Shown piece after piece: positions 63,017 through 64,000 of a DNA stretch of 64,000 nt. The position numbers were made by a program, and so were the translations under genes. Below the pieces are notes generated by a model that had not been told where the DNA came from, did no database searches, and worked only from the letters and a program-made list of their open reading frames with translations. Each line of letters opens with the position of its first letter. Position 1 is the first letter of the stretch. The DNA lies in assembly GCA_017506865.1 (NCBI GenBank), contig JAFCMP010000013.1, positions 744,001-808,000 on the forward strand, given 5' to 3'. The stretch comes from Tribonema minus (taxonomy: Eukaryota > Sar > Xanthophyceae > Tribonematales > Tribonemataceae).

Positions 63017-63828
63017 ATGTCATCAGTAAAGATGGCAGATTGCAAGGGAAAATGCACGAGGAGCAGCCGCGCAGCAGACCACCCAGTGCTCACGCTCGCT
63101 TCGCACATCCTAGCCTACCTGCCTCCCTCCGTCATGGTCAGGAGCGCATGCCGCATCTTTGGCGGCGCAGAGCAGGCCGCCAAGAAGCGACGCTTGACAG
63201 TAGCAGCTGATGCTGCCGCCAGCGTCAGCCTGCTTCGGTGGGCCGTCGAGGCAGCAGGCTTGCAGCCCAAGGTGGCCCAGACATCGTGCGTATTCCGGGG
63301 CGAGCTGAGCGGCTTGCGCCTTGTGCACACCACATGCAACCTGCCTCTGCTTTCACACCACTGTGAGTTAGCTGCTAGCGGAGGACACCTGGAGGTATTG
63401 CAGTGGCTGCGAGGACACGATTGCCCTTGGGACGCGAGAACGTGCAGTGAGGCAGCTTATTGCGGGAGCCTTGCTGTGCTGCAGTGGGCGCGAGCTAACG
63501 GGTGCCCATGGAATGAGCACGTATGCAGCATGGCCGCCATCTCGAGGTGCTGCAGTGGGCACTTGCAAACGAGTGCCCAGGCAGTGACAAGCTCTGCACT
63601 GACGCTGCAGAGAGAGGACAGTTGCAGGTGCTGCAGTGGGCCCACGCAAACGGATGGCCCTGGGACGAGGACACCTGTAGGATGGCTGCATCGGAGGGGC
63701 ATCTGGAAGTCCTGCAGTGGGCCCGAGCGAACGGGTGTCCCTGGGACAAGCGCACATGCATCTACGCGGGGAGGAACGGGTACCAAGATGTGCTGGAGTG
63801 GGCACGCGCGCATGGATGTCCGGAGTAG
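63017..63828 (+). pseudogene. Second F-box-like/ankyrin-repeat gene, frameshifted
   Basis: The N-terminus (ADHPVLTLASHILAYLPPSV) and first repeats match the gene at 13622-14812. At about 63533-63540 the frame changes: VCSMAA is followed, one frame over, by RHLEVLQWALANECP. Against the repeat pattern (..AAxxGHLEV) about 10 bp are missing. The downstream frame then continues through GCPWDKRTC to a TAG at 63828. Either a recent deletion or a sequence error; ATG 63032 is another possible start. Confidence 0.8.
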
Positions 63829-64000
63829 CTGAGCACTCAGCTAACAGCAAGGACGTTGCAGGCAGGGCGGTGAGGGACAGCGGAAGGGGACGAGGACGAG
63901 GAACGGGGTCACATCTTGGGGCAGCGATTCTTGTGAGGAGCCTTCAAGTACATTGACAGCATCAGGTGAATTGGAGCACGCGGAGCAGCACTTGACACAT
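63829..64000. other. No gene seen
   Basis: 3' flank of the second ankyrin gene. The segment shows nothing recognisable. Confidence 0.5.

Overview
This is a nuclear window from an intron-rich, repeat-rich eukaryote. GC-rich exons are joined by long GT-AG introns whose acceptors are nearly always 'gcag'. TAA, TAG and TGA all end convincing genes, so the code is standard. An F-box-like protein with 'WARANGCPWD' ankyrin-type repeats, a DM10-domain (ciliary) protein and an algal/stramenopile style of gene structure suggest a flagellate-forming alga, perhaps a stramenopile. That assignment is tentative. Most genes here are split into exons of 9-145 codons, so I rebuilt them by splice phase rather than from long ORFs.

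Layout. 1-6655 (+): 3' part of a DM10/EFHC-like axonemal protein. 6656-9500: gene-poor, with fragments of a 5'-truncated non-LTR retrotransposon. 9500-18985: a direct segmental duplication of the 3' end of a URC4 gene and its neighbour; the copy at 9.5-13.25 kb has decayed, the copy at 15.0-18.98 kb is intact, and a broken ankyrin-repeat gene (13622-14812, -) lies between them. 16837-31167 (-): URC4/DUF1688 uracil-catabolism protein. 32600-42931 (+): aldo/keto reductase, divergent from URC4, with a 593-bp TIR element in one intron. 43388-62081: an 18.7-kb DNA transposon with about 40-bp terminal inverted repeats and subterminal repeats. It carries a Plavaka/CACTA-like DDE transposase (-), two divergent accessory genes of unknown function, and a 4.4-kb satellite array with higher-order structure. 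62294-64000: another LINE 3' fragment with target-site duplications and a second, frameshifted ankyrin-repeat gene.

The most unusual observations are these. (1) In all three host genes, exon-intron junctions are copied one to three more times within the adjacent intron ('junction echoes'), at offsets of about 60-220 bp; I saw none in the transposon's genes. (2) A LINE-like family has copies truncated down to 35 and 14 bp, and every insertion whose 3' junction I could place lies at AAGTAC or AGTAC. (3) A large cut-and-paste transposon contains its own higher-order satellite array and two non-transposase genes.
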